The notes under the pieces are model-generated. The model did no database searches and was not told where the DNA came from. It worked only from the letters and a program-made list of their open reading frames with translations. The translations under genes were made by a program, and so were the position numbers. A stretch of 64,000 bases of DNA from positions 124,001 to 188,000 of the forward strand of contig NZ_JOFV01000004.1 of NCBI RefSeq assembly GCF_000718325.1, in the 5' to 3' direction. Positions within the stretch are counted from its first letter, which is position 1, and each line of letters begins with the position of its first letter. Positions 54,662-63,759 of the stretch are shown here, piece after piece. This stretch comes from Oerskovia turbata (GTDB taxonomy: Bacteria; Actinomycetota; Actinomycetes; Actinomycetales; Cellulomonadaceae).

Positions 54662-55794
54662 GCTTCCTCCTCAGCTGCCAGCTGCCCGCACGCACCATCG
54701 ATGTCGCTGCCGCGTGTGTCACGAATAGTGGTCGGAATCCCGTGCCCACGCAAGCGAGCCACGAACTCGTCCTCCACCTCACGCTCGCTCGCCGTCCAGA
54801 TCGAACCCGGGGTCGGGTTGAGCGGGATGGGGTTCACGTGCACCCAGCCCGAACCCCGAGCCGTGAGCTTCTCGCCCAGGAGGTCCGCGCGCCAGGCGTG
54901 GTCGTTCATGTCCTTGATGAGCGCGTACTCGATGCTCACGCGTCGGCCCGTGACCTCGAAGTAGTTGCGCGCCGCGTCGAGCGTCTCGTCGACCGACCAC
55001 CGGGTGTTGATCGGGACGAGCTCGCTGCGCAGGTCGTCGTCGGGCGCGTGGAGCGAGAGCGCGAGCGTGACCGGGATGCCCTCGGCCGAGAGCTTGTTCA
55101 TGGCCGGCACCAGGCCCACGGTCGAGACCGTGATGTTGCGGGCCGACATGCCCAGGCCCTCAGGGGCCGGCGCGACGAGCTGGCGGATCGTCCCCATGAC
55201 GGCCTTGTAGTTCGCCATGGGCTCGCCCATGCCCATGAAGACCAGGTTGTTCAGACGCGCGGACCCGCCCGGGATGTCGCCGTCCGCGAGCGACTTGGCG
55301 GCCGAACGCACCTGCTCGACGATCTCCGCGGTCGACAGGTTCCGCGTCAGACCCAGCTGGCCCGTCGCGCAGAACGGGCAGGCCATGCCGCAGCCCGCCT
55401 GGCTCGAGACGCACAGCGTCGACCGGTTCGGGTAGCGCATGAGCACCGACTCGACCTTGGCCGCGTCGAAGAGCTTCCAGAGCGTCTTGACGGTCGTCCC
55501 GCCGTCGGCCTGCATGACGCGCGCGGGGGTCAGCAGCGGCGGCATCAGGTTCTCGACGAGCAGCTCGCGCGAGGCCTGGGGGAGGTCGGTCATGTCCTGC
55601 GCGTCGTTCGTGAAGTGCGCGTAGTAGTGCGTCGCGAGCTGCTTGGCGCGGAACGGCTTCTCCCCCAGCTCGACGACCGCGGCCGTGCGCTCCTCCGGGG
55701 AGAGGTCGGCGAAGTGGCGCGGAGGCTTCCCTCGGCGGGGCGCCGACATGACGAGCGGCAGCGGCTTCGATTCGACGGACGGGCGAACAGACAT
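54658..55794 (-). CDS. rlmN: 23S rRNA (adenine(2503)-C2)-methyltransferase
   Basis: A 378-residue radical-SAM enzyme. The cluster motif C-x3-C-x2-C is at C135, C139 and C142 ([14 protein letters not shown]). [12 protein letters not shown] is the SAM-binding GGEP-like segment, and the C-terminal ACGQ holds the second catalytic cysteine. It modifies A2503 of 23S rRNA and A37 of some tRNAs. ATG 55794 gives a basic N-terminus; MSAPRRG at residue 16 is an alternative. Confidence 0.95.
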   Translation of the reverse strand: MSVRPSVESKPLPLVMSAPRRGKPPRHFADLSPEERTAAVVELGEKPFRAKQLATHYYAHFTNDAQDMTDLPQASRELLVENLMPPLLTPARVMQADGGTTVKTLWKLFDAAKVESVLMRYPNRSTLCVSSQAGCGMACPFCATGQLGLTRNLSTAEIVEQVRSAAKSLADGDIPGGSARLNNLVFMGMGEPMANYKAVMGTIRQLVAPAPEGLGMSARNITVSTVGLVPAMNKLSAEGIPVTLALSLHAPDDDLRSELVPINTRWSVDETLDAARNYFEVTGRRVSIEYALIKDMNDHAWRADLLGEKLTARGSGWVHVNPIPLNPTPGSIWTASEREVEDEFVARLRGHGIPTTIRDTRGSDIDGACGQLAAEEEA

Positions 55795-55852
55795 GGAGGA
55801 TCCAGAGGTTGGAGCGGGTGGAGCAGGTCAGCGCACCGCGTCGACGCACGAC

Positions 55853-55874
55853 GCGTGCACTCGTGCGAGCACGC
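55853..55874 (-). terminator. Weak hairpin between cdsA and rlmN
   Basis: GCGTGC-AC-CTCG (55853-55863) pairs with CGAGCACGC (55866-55874) with one 2-base bulge. It is of uncertain function. Confidence 0.3.
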
Positions 55875-55943
55875 CGGTGCGTCGAGCGACACACCGGCAC
55901 GCGCGCGTGCGTCCGTGCCTGCGCCCACCCTCACGGGCCCGCC

Positions 55944-56789
55944 TCAGAGCGAGACGGAGAGCAGCAGGTACACGAACGGAGCGGTCAGGAGCATGGAGTC
56001 CAGGCGGTCGAGGACGCCGCCGTGCCCCGGCAGGAGCGACCCCATGTCCTTCAATTCTAGGTCGCGCTTGATCATCGACTCGGCCAGGTCCCCCACGGTC
56101 GCCGTGAGCGGCACCATGATGCCGAGCAGGACACCGACGACGGGGCTCACGCCGAGCCCGTAGACGGCACCCACGACGCCGATCGCCGTCGCCAGGACGA
56201 ACGAGCCGGCCAGCCCCTCCCAGCTCTTCTTGGGACTGATCGACGGCGCCAGCGGGTGACGTCCGAACAGGACCCCCGCCACGTACCCCCCGACGTCGTT
56301 CGAGACCGCCAGCAGGATGAACAGGAGGACCTGGATCCGCCCGTTGTCCGGGTTCGCCAGCATCATCATGACGAACCCCGCCATGAACGGCAGGTACGCC
56401 GTCGCGAAGGTTCCCGCGGCGGCATCACGCACCGCCGCCGTCCCCGAGCCGTCGATCACCCGCCAGACCACGACCCCGGCCACCGTCAGGACGAACGAGA
56501 CCATGAGGGCCTCGGGGCCCGAGTAGTACGACGAGATCAGGATCCCCGCCGCACCGACCAGGAGCGGCAGGAGCGGCAGGTGGATGTCACGGCGGAGGAA
56601 GGCCTGCTTCAGCTCCCACAGCGCCGCCCCGACCGCAGCGGTCGCCAGCAGCACGAACGGCTCCGGACGGAAGGCCAAGGAGGCCCCCACGAGCACGAGG
56701 AGCCCGACCCCGACGGAGATCGCCTTGGGCAGGTCGCGCCCGGCCTTCGGCGTGCGCCGGGGCCTGGACGCGACCGCATCACTTGTCAT
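55944..56789 (-). CDS. cdsA: Phosphatidate cytidylyltransferase
   Basis: A 281-residue membrane enzyme producing CDP-diacylglycerol. About seven membrane segments are visible, then the CDS signature: SPKKSWEGLAGS and GDLAESMIKRDLELKDMG...GHGGVLDRLDS near the C-terminus. ATG 56789 is 21 bases after the frr stop. It precedes rlmN and supplies the substrate of PgsA encoded elsewhere in this window. Confidence 0.95.
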   Translation of the reverse strand: MTSDAVASRPRRTPKAGRDLPKAISVGVGLLVLVGASLAFRPEPFVLLATAAVGAALWELKQAFLRRDIHLPLLPLLVGAAGILISSYYSGPEALMVSFVLTVAGVVVWRVIDGSGTAAVRDAAAGTFATAYLPFMAGFVMMMLANPDNGRIQVLLFILLAVSNDVGGYVAGVLFGRHPLAPSISPKKSWEGLAGSFVLATAIGVVGAVYGLGVSPVVGVLLGIMVPLTATVGDLAESMIKRDLELKDMGSLLPGHGGVLDRLDSMLLTAPFVYLLLSVSL

Positions 56790-56810
56790 CGGTGCGCACG
56801 GACTTCTGCA

Positions 56811-57368
56811 TCAGACCTCGAGGAGCTCGCTCTCCTTGCCGGCGAGCAGCGCGTCGATCGTGTCGACGTGGCTCTTGGTGAGCGCCTCGAGCTCCTTCTC
56901 GGCGCGCGTGCCCTCGTCCTCGCCGGCCTCGCCGTCCTTGACGATGCGGTCGAGCTGCTCCTTGGCGCGGCGACGCACGTTGCGCACCGAGACACGGGCG
57001 TCCTCCGCCTTGCCCTTCGCGAGCTTCACGTAGTCGCGGCGACGCTCCTCGGTCAGGACGGGGAGCACGACACGGATGATGTTGCCGTCGTTGCTGGGGT
57101 TCACCCCGAGGTCCGAGTCACGGATGGCCTTCTCGATCGCGCTCAGCGCGGTCTTGTCGAAGGGCGAGATCACGATCGTGCGGGCCTCGGGCGTGTTGAA
57201 CGAGGCGAGCTGCTGCAGGGGCGTCGGAGCACCGTAGTACTCGACCGTGATCTTGTTGAACATCGCGCCGCTCGCACGTCCCGTGCGAATGTTCGCGAAG
57301 TCCTCCTTGGCGACCTCGATCGCCTTGTCCATCTTCTCTTCGGCCTCGAGGAGGGTCTCGTCGATCAC
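56811..57368 (-). CDS. frr: Ribosome recycling factor
   Basis: A 185-residue protein, the family length. Landmarks are [28 protein letters not shown] and, in the head domain, the C-terminal [32 protein letters not shown] 57368 has AAGGAG upstream. It lies between pyrH and cdsA in the usual actinobacterial order. Confidence 0.97.
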   Translation of the reverse strand: MIDETLLEAEEKMDKAIEVAKEDFANIRTGRASGAMFNKITVEYYGAPTPLQQLASFNTPEARTIVISPFDKTALSAIEKAIRDSDLGVNPSNDGNIIRVVLPVLTEERRRDYVKLAKGKAEDARVSVRNVRRRAKEQLDRIVKDGEAGEDEGTRAEKELEALTKSHVDTIDALLAGKESELLEV

Positions 57369-57406
57369 CAGTGCTCCTTCGTCGTGCGTTGCTGGGCTAG
57401 CCGTCC

Positions 57407-57452
57407 TGCGCCGCACGAGGCGGCGCACCCGGGGACGCGGCGCGACCCGGGT
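57407..57452 (-). terminator. Twin hairpins between pyrH and frr
   Basis: TGCGCCGC/GCGGCGCA with a 5-base loop (57407-57427), overlapping by one base with ACCCGGG/CCCGGGT arms (57427-57452). Probably an attenuator or terminator with read-through into frr. Confidence 0.45.
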
Positions 57453-57470
57453 CGTTCGTCGGTCGTCCGG

Positions 57471-58205
57471 TCAGCTCGTCGTGACCAGTGTCCCGATATT
57501 GTCCCCCAGCAGCGCGCGGGTCACGTTGCCCGGCTCGCCCATGCCGAAGACCCGCATGGTCACGTCGTTGTCGCGGCACAGGCTCAGGGCCGTGGCGTCC
57601 ATGACGGCCAGGTCGTTCACGAGCGCGTCGGTGTACGTCAGGTGGTCGAGCTTGACGGCGTCCGGGTTGGTGCGCGGGTCCGCGGAGTAGACCCCGTCGA
57701 CGCCGTTCTTGCCCATGAGGACCTCCTGGCAGTGCGTCTCGAGGGCGCGCTGGACGGAGACGGTGTCGGTCGAGAAGTACGGCATCCCGGCGCCGGCGCC
57801 GAAGATCACGACACGGCCCTTCTCCATGTGACGGATGGCGCGCAGCGGGATGTACGGCTCGGCGACCTGGCCCATGGTGATGGCGGTCTGCACGCGCGTG
57901 TCGACGCCGGACTGCTCGAGGAAGTCCTGGAGCGCGAGGCAGTTCATGACCGTGCCCAGCATGCCCATGTAGTCGGCGCGAGCGCGGTCGAGGCCCCGCT
58001 GGGACAGCTCGGCACCACGGAAGAAGTTGCCGCCGCCCACGACGATCGCGACCTGCACGCCCTGACGCACCGCCTGCGCGATCTCGCCCGCGACGCGCTG
58101 GACGACGTCCGGCGCCAGGCCGATCTGTCCGCCTCCGAAGGTCTCACCGGAGAGCTTCAGCAGAACTCGTCGTGCCGGGGTCGTGGTCTCGATGTTGTCG
58201 CCCAT
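57471..58205 (-). CDS. pyrH: UMP kinase
   Basis: A 244-residue hexameric amino-acid-kinase-fold enzyme phosphorylating UMP. Landmarks are [11 protein letters not shown] near residue 15, [12 protein letters not shown], and [15 protein letters not shown] and [15 protein letters not shown] in the ATP site. ATG 58205 follows AGGTGG; a GTG four codons upstream is less likely. It is placed between tsf and frr. Confidence 0.96.
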   Translation of the reverse strand: MGDNIETTTPARRVLLKLSGETFGGGQIGLAPDVVQRVAGEIAQAVRQGVQVAIVVGGGNFFRGAELSQRGLDRARADYMGMLGTVMNCLALQDFLEQSGVDTRVQTAITMGQVAEPYIPLRAIRHMEKGRVVIFGAGAGMPYFSTDTVSVQRALETHCQEVLMGKNGVDGVYSADPRTNPDAVKLDHLTYTDALVNDLAVMDATALSLCRDNDVTMRVFGMGEPGNVTRALLGDNIGTLVTTS

Positions 58206-58334
58206 GTGCAGCGCCACCTGTTCTTCGTCGTTCCGAGCTCCCGAGGTCTGCCCCAGGACGTTCCGGGGACGGTCCTACGAGGGGTCCCCGGGGTGTTGCG
58301 TGGTGCGCCAGGACCTGGCCGGGTCCCGGTGCGC

Positions 58335-58370
58335 GGTGGCCCGGTCCGCGCGAGCGCGGACCGGGCCACC
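58335..58370 (-). terminator. Strong terminator behind tsf
   Basis: A perfect 16-bp hairpin: arms 58335-58350 (GGTGGCCCGGTCCGCG) and 58355-58370 with a 4-base loop, 11 bases beyond the tsf stop. pyrH lies 130 bases further. Confidence 0.85.
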
Positions 58371-58381
58371 GGAGGAAGGCG

Positions 58382-59221
58382 TCAGGCGCCGACGCGGTAC
58401 CGCACGAACTCGGTGACCGTGCCGCCGACCTCGGCGAGGACCTGGCCGACGGTCTTCTTCGGGTCCTTGGCGAGCGGCTGGTCGAGCAGCACGACGTCCT
58501 TGAAGAAGCCGTTCAGTCGGCCCTCGATGATCTTCGGCAGCGCGGCCTCGGGCTTGCCCTCGTTGCGCGAGGTCTCCTCGGCGATGCGGCGCTCGCTCGC
58601 GACGATCTCCTCCGGGACGTCCTCACGGGTCAGGTACGTCGGCGACATCGCGGCGACGTGCTGCGCGATCTCCTTGGCGACGGCCTCACCGGCAGCGTCC
58701 GTGGCGACGACGACGCCGATCGACGGCGGCAGGTCCTTGGCGGTGCGGTGCAGGTACGCGGTGACGCGCTCACCGGCGACACGCGTGGTGCGGCGCAGGA
58801 CGACCTTCTCGCCCAGCGACGCGGCCGTGTTGTCGATGACGAGCTGGACGGACTCACCGTCGGCGTCCGCGGCGAGCGCCGCGTCGACGTCGGCCGCACC
58901 CGAGGCGGCGACGGCCGTCAGGACACGGGCCGCGAGGTTGAGGAAGTTCTCGTTCTTCGCGACGAAGTCGGTCTCGGAGTTGAGCTCGATGAGCGTGGCG
59001 ACCTGGCCACCCTCGATCTCGGAGACGTCGACGGCCACGAGGCCCTCGGAGGTCGAACGGCCCTCGCGCTTGGCGACGCCCTTCAACCCCTTGACACGGA
59101 TGATCTCGAGCGCCTTCTCGGAGTCGCCGTCGGCCTCGTCGAGCGCCTTCTTGACGTCGAGCATGCCGGCGCCGGTGCGCTCGCGCAGCGCCTTGATGTC
59201 GGCTGCGGTGTAGTTCGCCAT
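58382..59221 (-). CDS. tsf: Elongation factor Ts
   Basis: A 279-residue nucleotide exchange factor for EF-Tu. The N-terminal UBA-like domain ADIKALRERTGAGMLDVKKALDEADGD is canonical, followed by NSETDFVAKNENF (as ELNSETDFVAKNE) and the two core subdomains. ATG 59221 has AAGGA upstream. It is co-transcribed with rpsB; a hairpin in the intergenic spacer may tune the ratio. Confidence 0.97.
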   Translation of the reverse strand: MANYTAADIKALRERTGAGMLDVKKALDEADGDSEKALEIIRVKGLKGVAKREGRSTSEGLVAVDVSEIEGGQVATLIELNSETDFVAKNENFLNLAARVLTAVAASGAADVDAALAADADGESVQLVIDNTAASLGEKVVLRRTTRVAGERVTAYLHRTAKDLPPSIGVVVATDAAGEAVAKEIAQHVAAMSPTYLTREDVPEEIVASERRIAEETSRNEGKPEAALPKIIEGRLNGFFKDVVLLDQPLAKDPKKTVGQVLAEVGGTVTEFVRYRVGA

Positions 59222-59289
59222 GGTGGTGTCCTTACCTGTCTGGGGTCCCGGGGCTCCCCGGGGAGAACGTGGAGCGGGCGGTGCGGCGG

Positions 59290-59319
59290 GTGCGCGCCCC
59301 TCGTGCGAGGGGCGCGCAC
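59290..59319 (-). terminator. Hairpin between rpsB and tsf
   Basis: Arms GTGCGCGCCCCTCG (59290-59303) and CGAGGGGCGCGCAC (59306-59319), 14 complementary bases around a 2-base centre, 8 bases beyond the rpsB stop. Partial termination or processing is likely. Confidence 0.7.
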
Positions 59320-59326
59320 CACGTCG

Positions 59327-60280
59327 TCACTTGGACTCGTCGGCCTCTTCGGCGGCGGCCTCGACGGCAGCCTCAGCCTCGACCTCGGCCTCGACGGCGA
59401 CCTCGGCAGCAGCCTCGGCCACGACCTCGGCCTCGACGGCCGTCTCGGCAGCGGCCTCGGCCACGACCTCAGCAGCGGCTGCGGTCTCCACGGCGGCCTC
59501 GGCCTCGGCACCGGCGAGGAGCTCGCGCTCCCACTCGGCGAGGGGCTCTGCCTCGGTGGCGGAGCCGGCCTCGGCACCGGTCTTGCCCGAGTGGCGCTGG
59601 AGCAGGCCCTCGGCCGCGGCGTCGGCGATCACGCGGGTCAGCAGCGTGACGGCGCGGATCGCGTCGTCGTTGCCCGGGATCTTGTAGTCGACGACGTCGG
59701 GGTCGCAGTTGGTGTCGAGGATCGCGACGATCGGGATGTGCAGCTTGCGCGCCTCGTCGACGGCCAGGTGCTCCTTGTTGGTGTCGACGATCCACACGGC
59801 GGAGGGGACCTTCGCCATGTCACGGATGCCGCCCAGGGTGCGGGTCAGCTTGTCCTTCTCGCGGCGCAGGACGAGCAGCTCCTTCTTGGTGAGCCCGGAG
59901 CCTGCGACGTCGTCGAAGTCGATCTCCTCGAGCTCCTTCATACGCTGCAGACGCTTGTGCACCGTGGTGAAGTTGGTGAGCATGCCACCGAGCCAGCGGT
60001 GGTTCACGTAGGGCATGCCGACACGAGCGGCCTGCTCGGCGACGGGCTCCTGCGCCTGCTTCTTCGTGCCGACGAAGAGGATCGTGCCACCGTGGGCGAC
60101 GGTCTCCTTGACGAACTCGTAGGCGCGGTCGATGTAGGACAGCGACTGCTGCAGGTCGACGATGTAGATGCCGTTGCGCTCCGTGAAGATGAAGCGCTTC
60201 ATCTTCGGGTTCCAGCGGCGGGTCTGGTGTCCGAAGTGGACTCCGCTGTCGAGGAGCTGGCGCATGGTCACGACGGCCAT
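59327..60280 (-). CDS. rpsB: Small ribosomal subunit protein S2
   Basis: A 317-residue protein. The canonical S2 core covers about residues 1-240 ([51 protein letters not shown]-type segment [21 protein letters not shown]). It is followed by an Ala/Glu/Val extension of about 75 residues containing a 14-residue tandem repeat. Plain S2 proteins are about 240-260 residues, so the extension is unusual. ATG 60280 has AAGGA upstream and a leader of about 340 bases. Confidence 0.97.
   Translation of the reverse strand: MAVVTMRQLLDSGVHFGHQTRRWNPKMKRFIFTERNGIYIVDLQQSLSYIDRAYEFVKETVAHGGTILFVGTKKQAQEPVAEQAARVGMPYVNHRWLGGMLTNFTTVHKRLQRMKELEEIDFDDVAGSGLTKKELLVLRREKDKLTRTLGGIRDMAKVPSAVWIVDTNKEHLAVDEARKLHIPIVAILDTNCDPDVVDYKIPGNDDAIRAVTLLTRVIADAAAEGLLQRHSGKTGAEAGSATEAEPLAEWERELLAGAEAEAAVETAAAAEVVAEAAAETAVEAEVVAEAAAEVAVEAEVEAEAAVEAAAEEADESK
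59412..59470 (-). repeat. 42-bp tandem repeat in the rpsB 3' extension
   Basis: The 17-mer GCCTCGGCCACGACCTC occurs at 59412 and at 59454 (plus strand), a 42-base period. It encodes [14 protein letters not shown] and [14 protein letters not shown] units. Confidence 0.8.
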
Positions 60281-60745
60281 GGCACTTCCTTTCAGGCGTG
60301 ACGCGGGATCCTCCCGCTGCTCACGCTCGTTCGTCCGACCGGTCGCAGTGCGTCCGGTCGGTGCATTCCGGTTGTCGGTGCCGGCCGGGATTGGCCCTGC
60401 ACCCCTGGCGCCACACCATGGACCGACGCCGGGCCCTGGCGAACGAGGGTCCGGACCGTTGTCGGGATGGCCCCTGACGGCGACCTCGAGAGGTCGGGAG
60501 TCGGAGACGTGACGCGCGAAGTCGACGGCGCGCAGCGGGGGGTTCGCGGCGTCCTGCCGGTGACCTCTGGGGTGACCGTCGGGGGTGCCGTGAGCCCGTC
60601 CGAGTGAACGTGCCGATCGCGGCGTTAAGTCTACCTGATCGCAGGCCGCAGCCCGACCCGTGCACAGGCCGGGCGGACGGGGTCTCGTCCACAGGTCCGG
60701 GAAGGGAGCGCCCACACTGCGGCCGGTCTGCGCGAGGCTCGGTCG
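60281..60745 (-). other. 465-base spacer with the long structured rpsB leader
   Basis: No gene is seen. On the minus strand a promoter at 60628-60633 leaves a leader of about 340 bases. It contains a hairpin CCGACCGG/CCGGTCGG with an 11-base loop (60335-60361), about 55 bases before the rpsB ATG, and another CGACCT/AGGTCG with a 4-base loop (60481-60496). Such leaders of ribosomal protein genes are often sites of autoregulation. The remaining 110 bases separate it from the divergent M23-like gene. Confidence 0.5.
60628..60633 (-). promoter_or_regulatory. -10 box of the rpsB-tsf promoter
   Basis: TAGACT on the minus strand, the same hexamer as at rpsO. Transcription would start near 60621. 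No convincing -35 box. Confidence 0.55.
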
Positions 60746-61372
60746 GTGCTCACCTCCCGCTCGTCCTCGCCTCGGTCCGTCTCGCCCTCTCCCCGCGCCC
60801 GACGCCGCCACGTGGGTGCCGCGGTCGTGCTCACCAGCCTGGTGATCCCCCTGCTCGCCGGGCCACCTGCCCGGGGCACCGAGGACGACGCTCCGGGCGA
60901 GACGGGATGGACGTCACCCGTCCCCGGCGATCTCGTGGTGCTCCGCGAGTTCCTCCCGCCCGACAAGGACTGGCTGGCCGGTCACCGTGGGGTCGACCTC
61001 GGGGTGCCGCCCGGGGGCGCCGTCGTGGCACCCGAGGACGGGGTCGTGACGTTCGCCGGGACCGTCGTGGACCGTGGTGTCCTGGTCGTCCTGCACGACG
61101 GCGGGCTGCGCAGCTCGCTGGAACCGGTCGACGGCTCGGTCGCGGCAGGGACGAGGGTCGGCCGGGGGCAGGTCGTGGGGACGGTCCAGGTCGCGGGCGA
61201 CGGGGCCGACGAGCCCGCGGAGAGTGGTTCCGCCGGGGCCGGTCCTGCGGGGGCCGGGCACTGTCTGCCCGCGTCGTGCCTGCACTGGGGCGTGCGCCGC
61301 GGCGACATGTACGTCGACCCCCTCGCGCTGCTGGGCCCGCCCGAGCCGATCGTGCTGCTGCCGTTGCGCTGA
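60746..61372 (+). CDS. Secreted M23-type (LytM) peptidase-like protein
   Basis: A 208-residue protein with a signal peptide (basic to about residue 21, hydrophobic 23-40). The LytM fold shows H80-x3-D84 (HRGVDLG) and H180 in CLHWGVR, the three zinc ligands. The first histidine of the usual H-x-H is a cysteine (C178), paired with a nearby C173, so catalytic competence is uncertain. It probably binds or cleaves peptidoglycan outside the cell. GTG 60746 is the start; GAGGCT lies 6 bases upstream. It is convergent with xerC. Confidence 0.85.
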   Translation: MLTSRSSSPRSVSPSPRARRRHVGAAVVLTSLVIPLLAGPPARGTEDDAPGETGWTSPVPGDLVVLREFLPPDKDWLAGHRGVDLGVPPGGAVVAPEDGVVTFAGTVVDRGVLVVLHDGGLRSSLEPVDGSVAAGTRVGRGQVVGTVQVAGDGADEPAESGSAGAGPAGAGHCLPASCLHWGVRRGDMYVDPLALLGPPEPIVLLPLR

Positions 61373-61410
61373 CCGGCGCCCCCGGGGCAACGGCAGAGCC
61401 TTGCTCACCG

Positions 61411-61467
61411 CGAGATGCGGCCATCGGGGGTTCGCGCGTCGTCCCGACCCCCGTTGGCCACATCTCG
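61411..61467. terminator. 21-bp imperfect palindrome between the M23-like gene and xerC
   Basis: Left arm 61411-61431 pairs with right arm 61447-61467 in 19 of 21 positions (mismatches at 61418/61460 and 61424/61454), with a 15-base loop. It includes CGAGATG/CATCTCG and CGGGGG/CCCCCG. It sits in the convergent spacer and may end both transcripts; the length and large loop also resemble a mobile palindromic repeat. Confidence 0.65.
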
Positions 61468-61540
61468 ACGGCCCGAAGCCCCGCGGAGCGCACGGGTCAC
61501 CGACTCGACCCGACGTTCCCGGGTCCGGCAGCCGAGCACG

Positions 61541-62518
61541 TCACGCCCGCGGGAAGGCCTGCTCGAACGAGGCCCTCAGACGGTCGGCGCTGACGTGCGT
61601 GTAGCGCTGGGTCGTGGAGAGCGTGGCGTGGCCGAGCACCTCCTGGACGCTGCGCAGGTCGGAGCCGCCCTGGAGCAGGTGGGTTGCCGCGCTGTGCCGC
61701 AGGTCGTGCGGCGCGACGTCGTCGACGCCGGCCAGGGCTGCGAGACGGTGCACCGTCTCGCGTGCCTGTCGCTGCCCCCAGCGGCGGCCGCGATCGCCGA
61801 GGAGCAGCGCGGGGCCGGAGTCCGCGACGACCAGCGCGGGCCGCCCCACGTCGAGCCAGCGGCGGAGCGCACGCCCCGCGGGGACGCCGAACGGCACGAC
61901 CCGTTCCTTGTCGCCCTTGCCGACCACGCGCAGCGTCCGCTCCCCCAGGTCCACGTCGTCGACGTCGGCACCGACGAGCTCGGCGACGCGCAGGCCAGAG
62001 GCGTAGAGGACCTCGACCGCGACCCACTCACGCAGGCGCGCGGGATCGCCGTCCGCGGCCGCGTCGCGTGCGGTCTCCATGAGGTGGGTGGCGGCGTCGA
62101 CGGCGAGGACGGTCGGCAGGTGACGGGCCACCTTGGGGCTCGCGAGGCGCAGCGCCGGGTTGTGCGCCGTGCGCCCGGTGCTCGTCGTCCAGGCGAAGAA
62201 GGCACGGGCCGCCGCGCCTCTCCGGGCCATCGTGGTGCGGGCGAGGTCACGTGCACCGAGGTCGGCGAGCCAGTCACGCAGGACCGCGATGTCGACGTCG
62301 TCCAGGCTGCGCACGCCCGTCGCCACGGCGCGCGCCAGCAGCGACCGGACGTCGCCCGTGTAGGCACGCACCGTGTGTGCCGACAGCCCTCGCTGGACGT
62401 CGAGGTACAGCTCGAACTCCGCGACGGGCACCGCCAGCGCGGGCGGAAGGGGTGCCTCCTTCGGGGTCGAGCCGGTGCCCGTTCCAGTGCCGGGCCCGTG
62501 CCGCTCGGTGTCGCTCAT
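61541..62518 (-). CDS. xerC: Tyrosine recombinase XerC
   Basis: A 325-residue recombinase resolving chromosome dimers. The N-terminal SAM-like domain (FELYLDVQRGLSAHTVRAYTGD) precedes the catalytic domain, with Arg in YASGLRVAELVG, HDLRHSAATHLLQ, LGHATLSTTQRYTHV and the tyrosine nucleophile in RYTHV. A Gly/Thr-rich N-terminal leader of about 20 residues is unconserved. ATG 62518 is 17 bases after the dprA stop; comM-dprA-xerC form one leftward unit. Confidence 0.94.
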   Translation of the reverse strand: MSDTERHGPGTGTGTGSTPKEAPLPPALAVPVAEFELYLDVQRGLSAHTVRAYTGDVRSLLARAVATGVRSLDDVDIAVLRDWLADLGARDLARTTMARRGAAARAFFAWTTSTGRTAHNPALRLASPKVARHLPTVLAVDAATHLMETARDAAADGDPARLREWVAVEVLYASGLRVAELVGADVDDVDLGERTLRVVGKGDKERVVPFGVPAGRALRRWLDVGRPALVVADSGPALLLGDRGRRWGQRQARETVHRLAALAGVDDVAPHDLRHSAATHLLQGGSDLRSVQEVLGHATLSTTQRYTHVSADRLRASFEQAFPRA

Positions 62519-62535
62519 CGTCCCAGTGTCGCCGC

Positions 62536-63759
62536 TCACCCCCTCCGCACGGTGGACCCCACGCCCCGCGGTGGCCGGGCCGTCCGGCGCCATCTGCCCC
62601 CGGACTGCTCGGCGAGGCCCGCGAGCTCGAGGTGGCCGAGGCCCCCGAACGTCTCGTCGAGCCCGAGCCCCGCTGCGCGGGCCACCGAGTCCACGGCGGC
62701 GTACGCACGCAGCGGCAGGGCGTCCCACAGCCTCTTGCCCGGCTCGTCGAGGTCGTCCTGAGGCGCGGGGCGCCCTGCTCGCGGGGTCGGCGCGTCCGCC
62801 CCGACGTCCCCCGCCAGCTCTGCGGCCTCGTCGGTGTCGGTCACGCACACGGCCTTCCCGTCACGCAGGAGCTGGTGGCACCCTCCGGAGGCCATCGAGG
62901 TCACGGGTCCGGGGACCGCCCCGACAGGGCGCAGCAGCGCGGTCGCGTGCGTCGCTGTGCTCAGGGCTCCCGAGCGCCAGGCCGCCTCGACGACGACCGT
63001 CGCCCGGGAGAAGGCTGCGATGAGACGGTTGCGCTGCAGGAAGCGGACCCTGCTGGGGACGGAGCCCGGCGGTACCTCGCTGACGACGCTCCCCTCGTCG
63101 AGGACCGCCCGCAGGAGATCGGTGTTTCCGGCCGGGTACAGACGGTCGACGCCTCCCGCGAGGAACGCGACCGTTCGCCCGCGTGCTGCGATCGCGCCGC
63201 GGTGCGCCGCGGCATCGATGCCGTACGCGCCGCCGGAGACGATCGTGAAGCGACGGTCGGCCAACCCTGAGGCAAGGTCTGCCGCGACGTGACGCCCGTA
63301 CTCGGTGCACGCGCGAGCGCCCACGAGCGCGACCGATCGCCGGGCGAGGCCCGCGAGGTCGCTCTCGCCTCGGACCCACAGCGCGAAGGGTGCCGCGACG
63401 CCCAGGTCGTCGAGCGCCGTCGGCCATCGCGGGTCCCCGGGCACCAGGAGCGCACCACCGAGCTGGTCGAGGGCGCGGAGCTCCCGACCGGGATCGAGGG
63501 TCGCGAGACGGGCACGCCAGCGTTCCACGGCCCGCTGCACGCGGTCGATCGCCGGTCGTTCCGGGTGCTGTCCGAGCAGGCTCGGTGTCAGGGAGGTCGC
63601 GCCCGACGCGGCGTCGTAGAGCCACGCGAGGGCGTCCCCGGCGCCGAGGTGCATGACGAGCGCGCCGGCGACCTGGTCCCCCGGTTCGGCGATCCGGCTC
63701 CAGGCCGCGCGCGCGAGCAGGGGCTCATGGACGTCGAACGTCGGACCGGCCTCAGCCAT
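62536..63759 (-). CDS. dprA: DNA processing protein DprA
   Basis: A 407-residue protein. The Rossmann-like core shows VALVGARACTEYG, VSGGAYGIDAAAHRGA, FLAGGVDRLYPAGN and RFLQRNRLIAAFS, as in DprA, which loads RecA on incoming single strands. A C-terminal winged-helix region follows (ETFGGLGHLELAGL). ATG 63759 overlaps the comM stop by 8 bases. The N-terminal domain of about 110 residues is divergent, as usual in Actinobacteria. Confidence 0.94.
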   Translation of the reverse strand: MAEAGPTFDVHEPLLARAAWSRIAEPGDQVAGALVMHLGAGDALAWLYDAASGATSLTPSLLGQHPERPAIDRVQRAVERWRARLATLDPGRELRALDQLGGALLVPGDPRWPTALDDLGVAAPFALWVRGESDLAGLARRSVALVGARACTEYGRHVAADLASGLADRRFTIVSGGAYGIDAAAHRGAIAARGRTVAFLAGGVDRLYPAGNTDLLRAVLDEGSVVSEVPPGSVPSRVRFLQRNRLIAAFSRATVVVEAAWRSGALSTATHATALLRPVGAVPGPVTSMASGGCHQLLRDGKAVCVTDTDEAAELAGDVGADAPTPRAGRPAPQDDLDEPGKRLWDALPLRAYAAVDSVARAAGLGLDETFGGLGHLELAGLAEQSGGRWRRTARPPRGVGSTVRRG

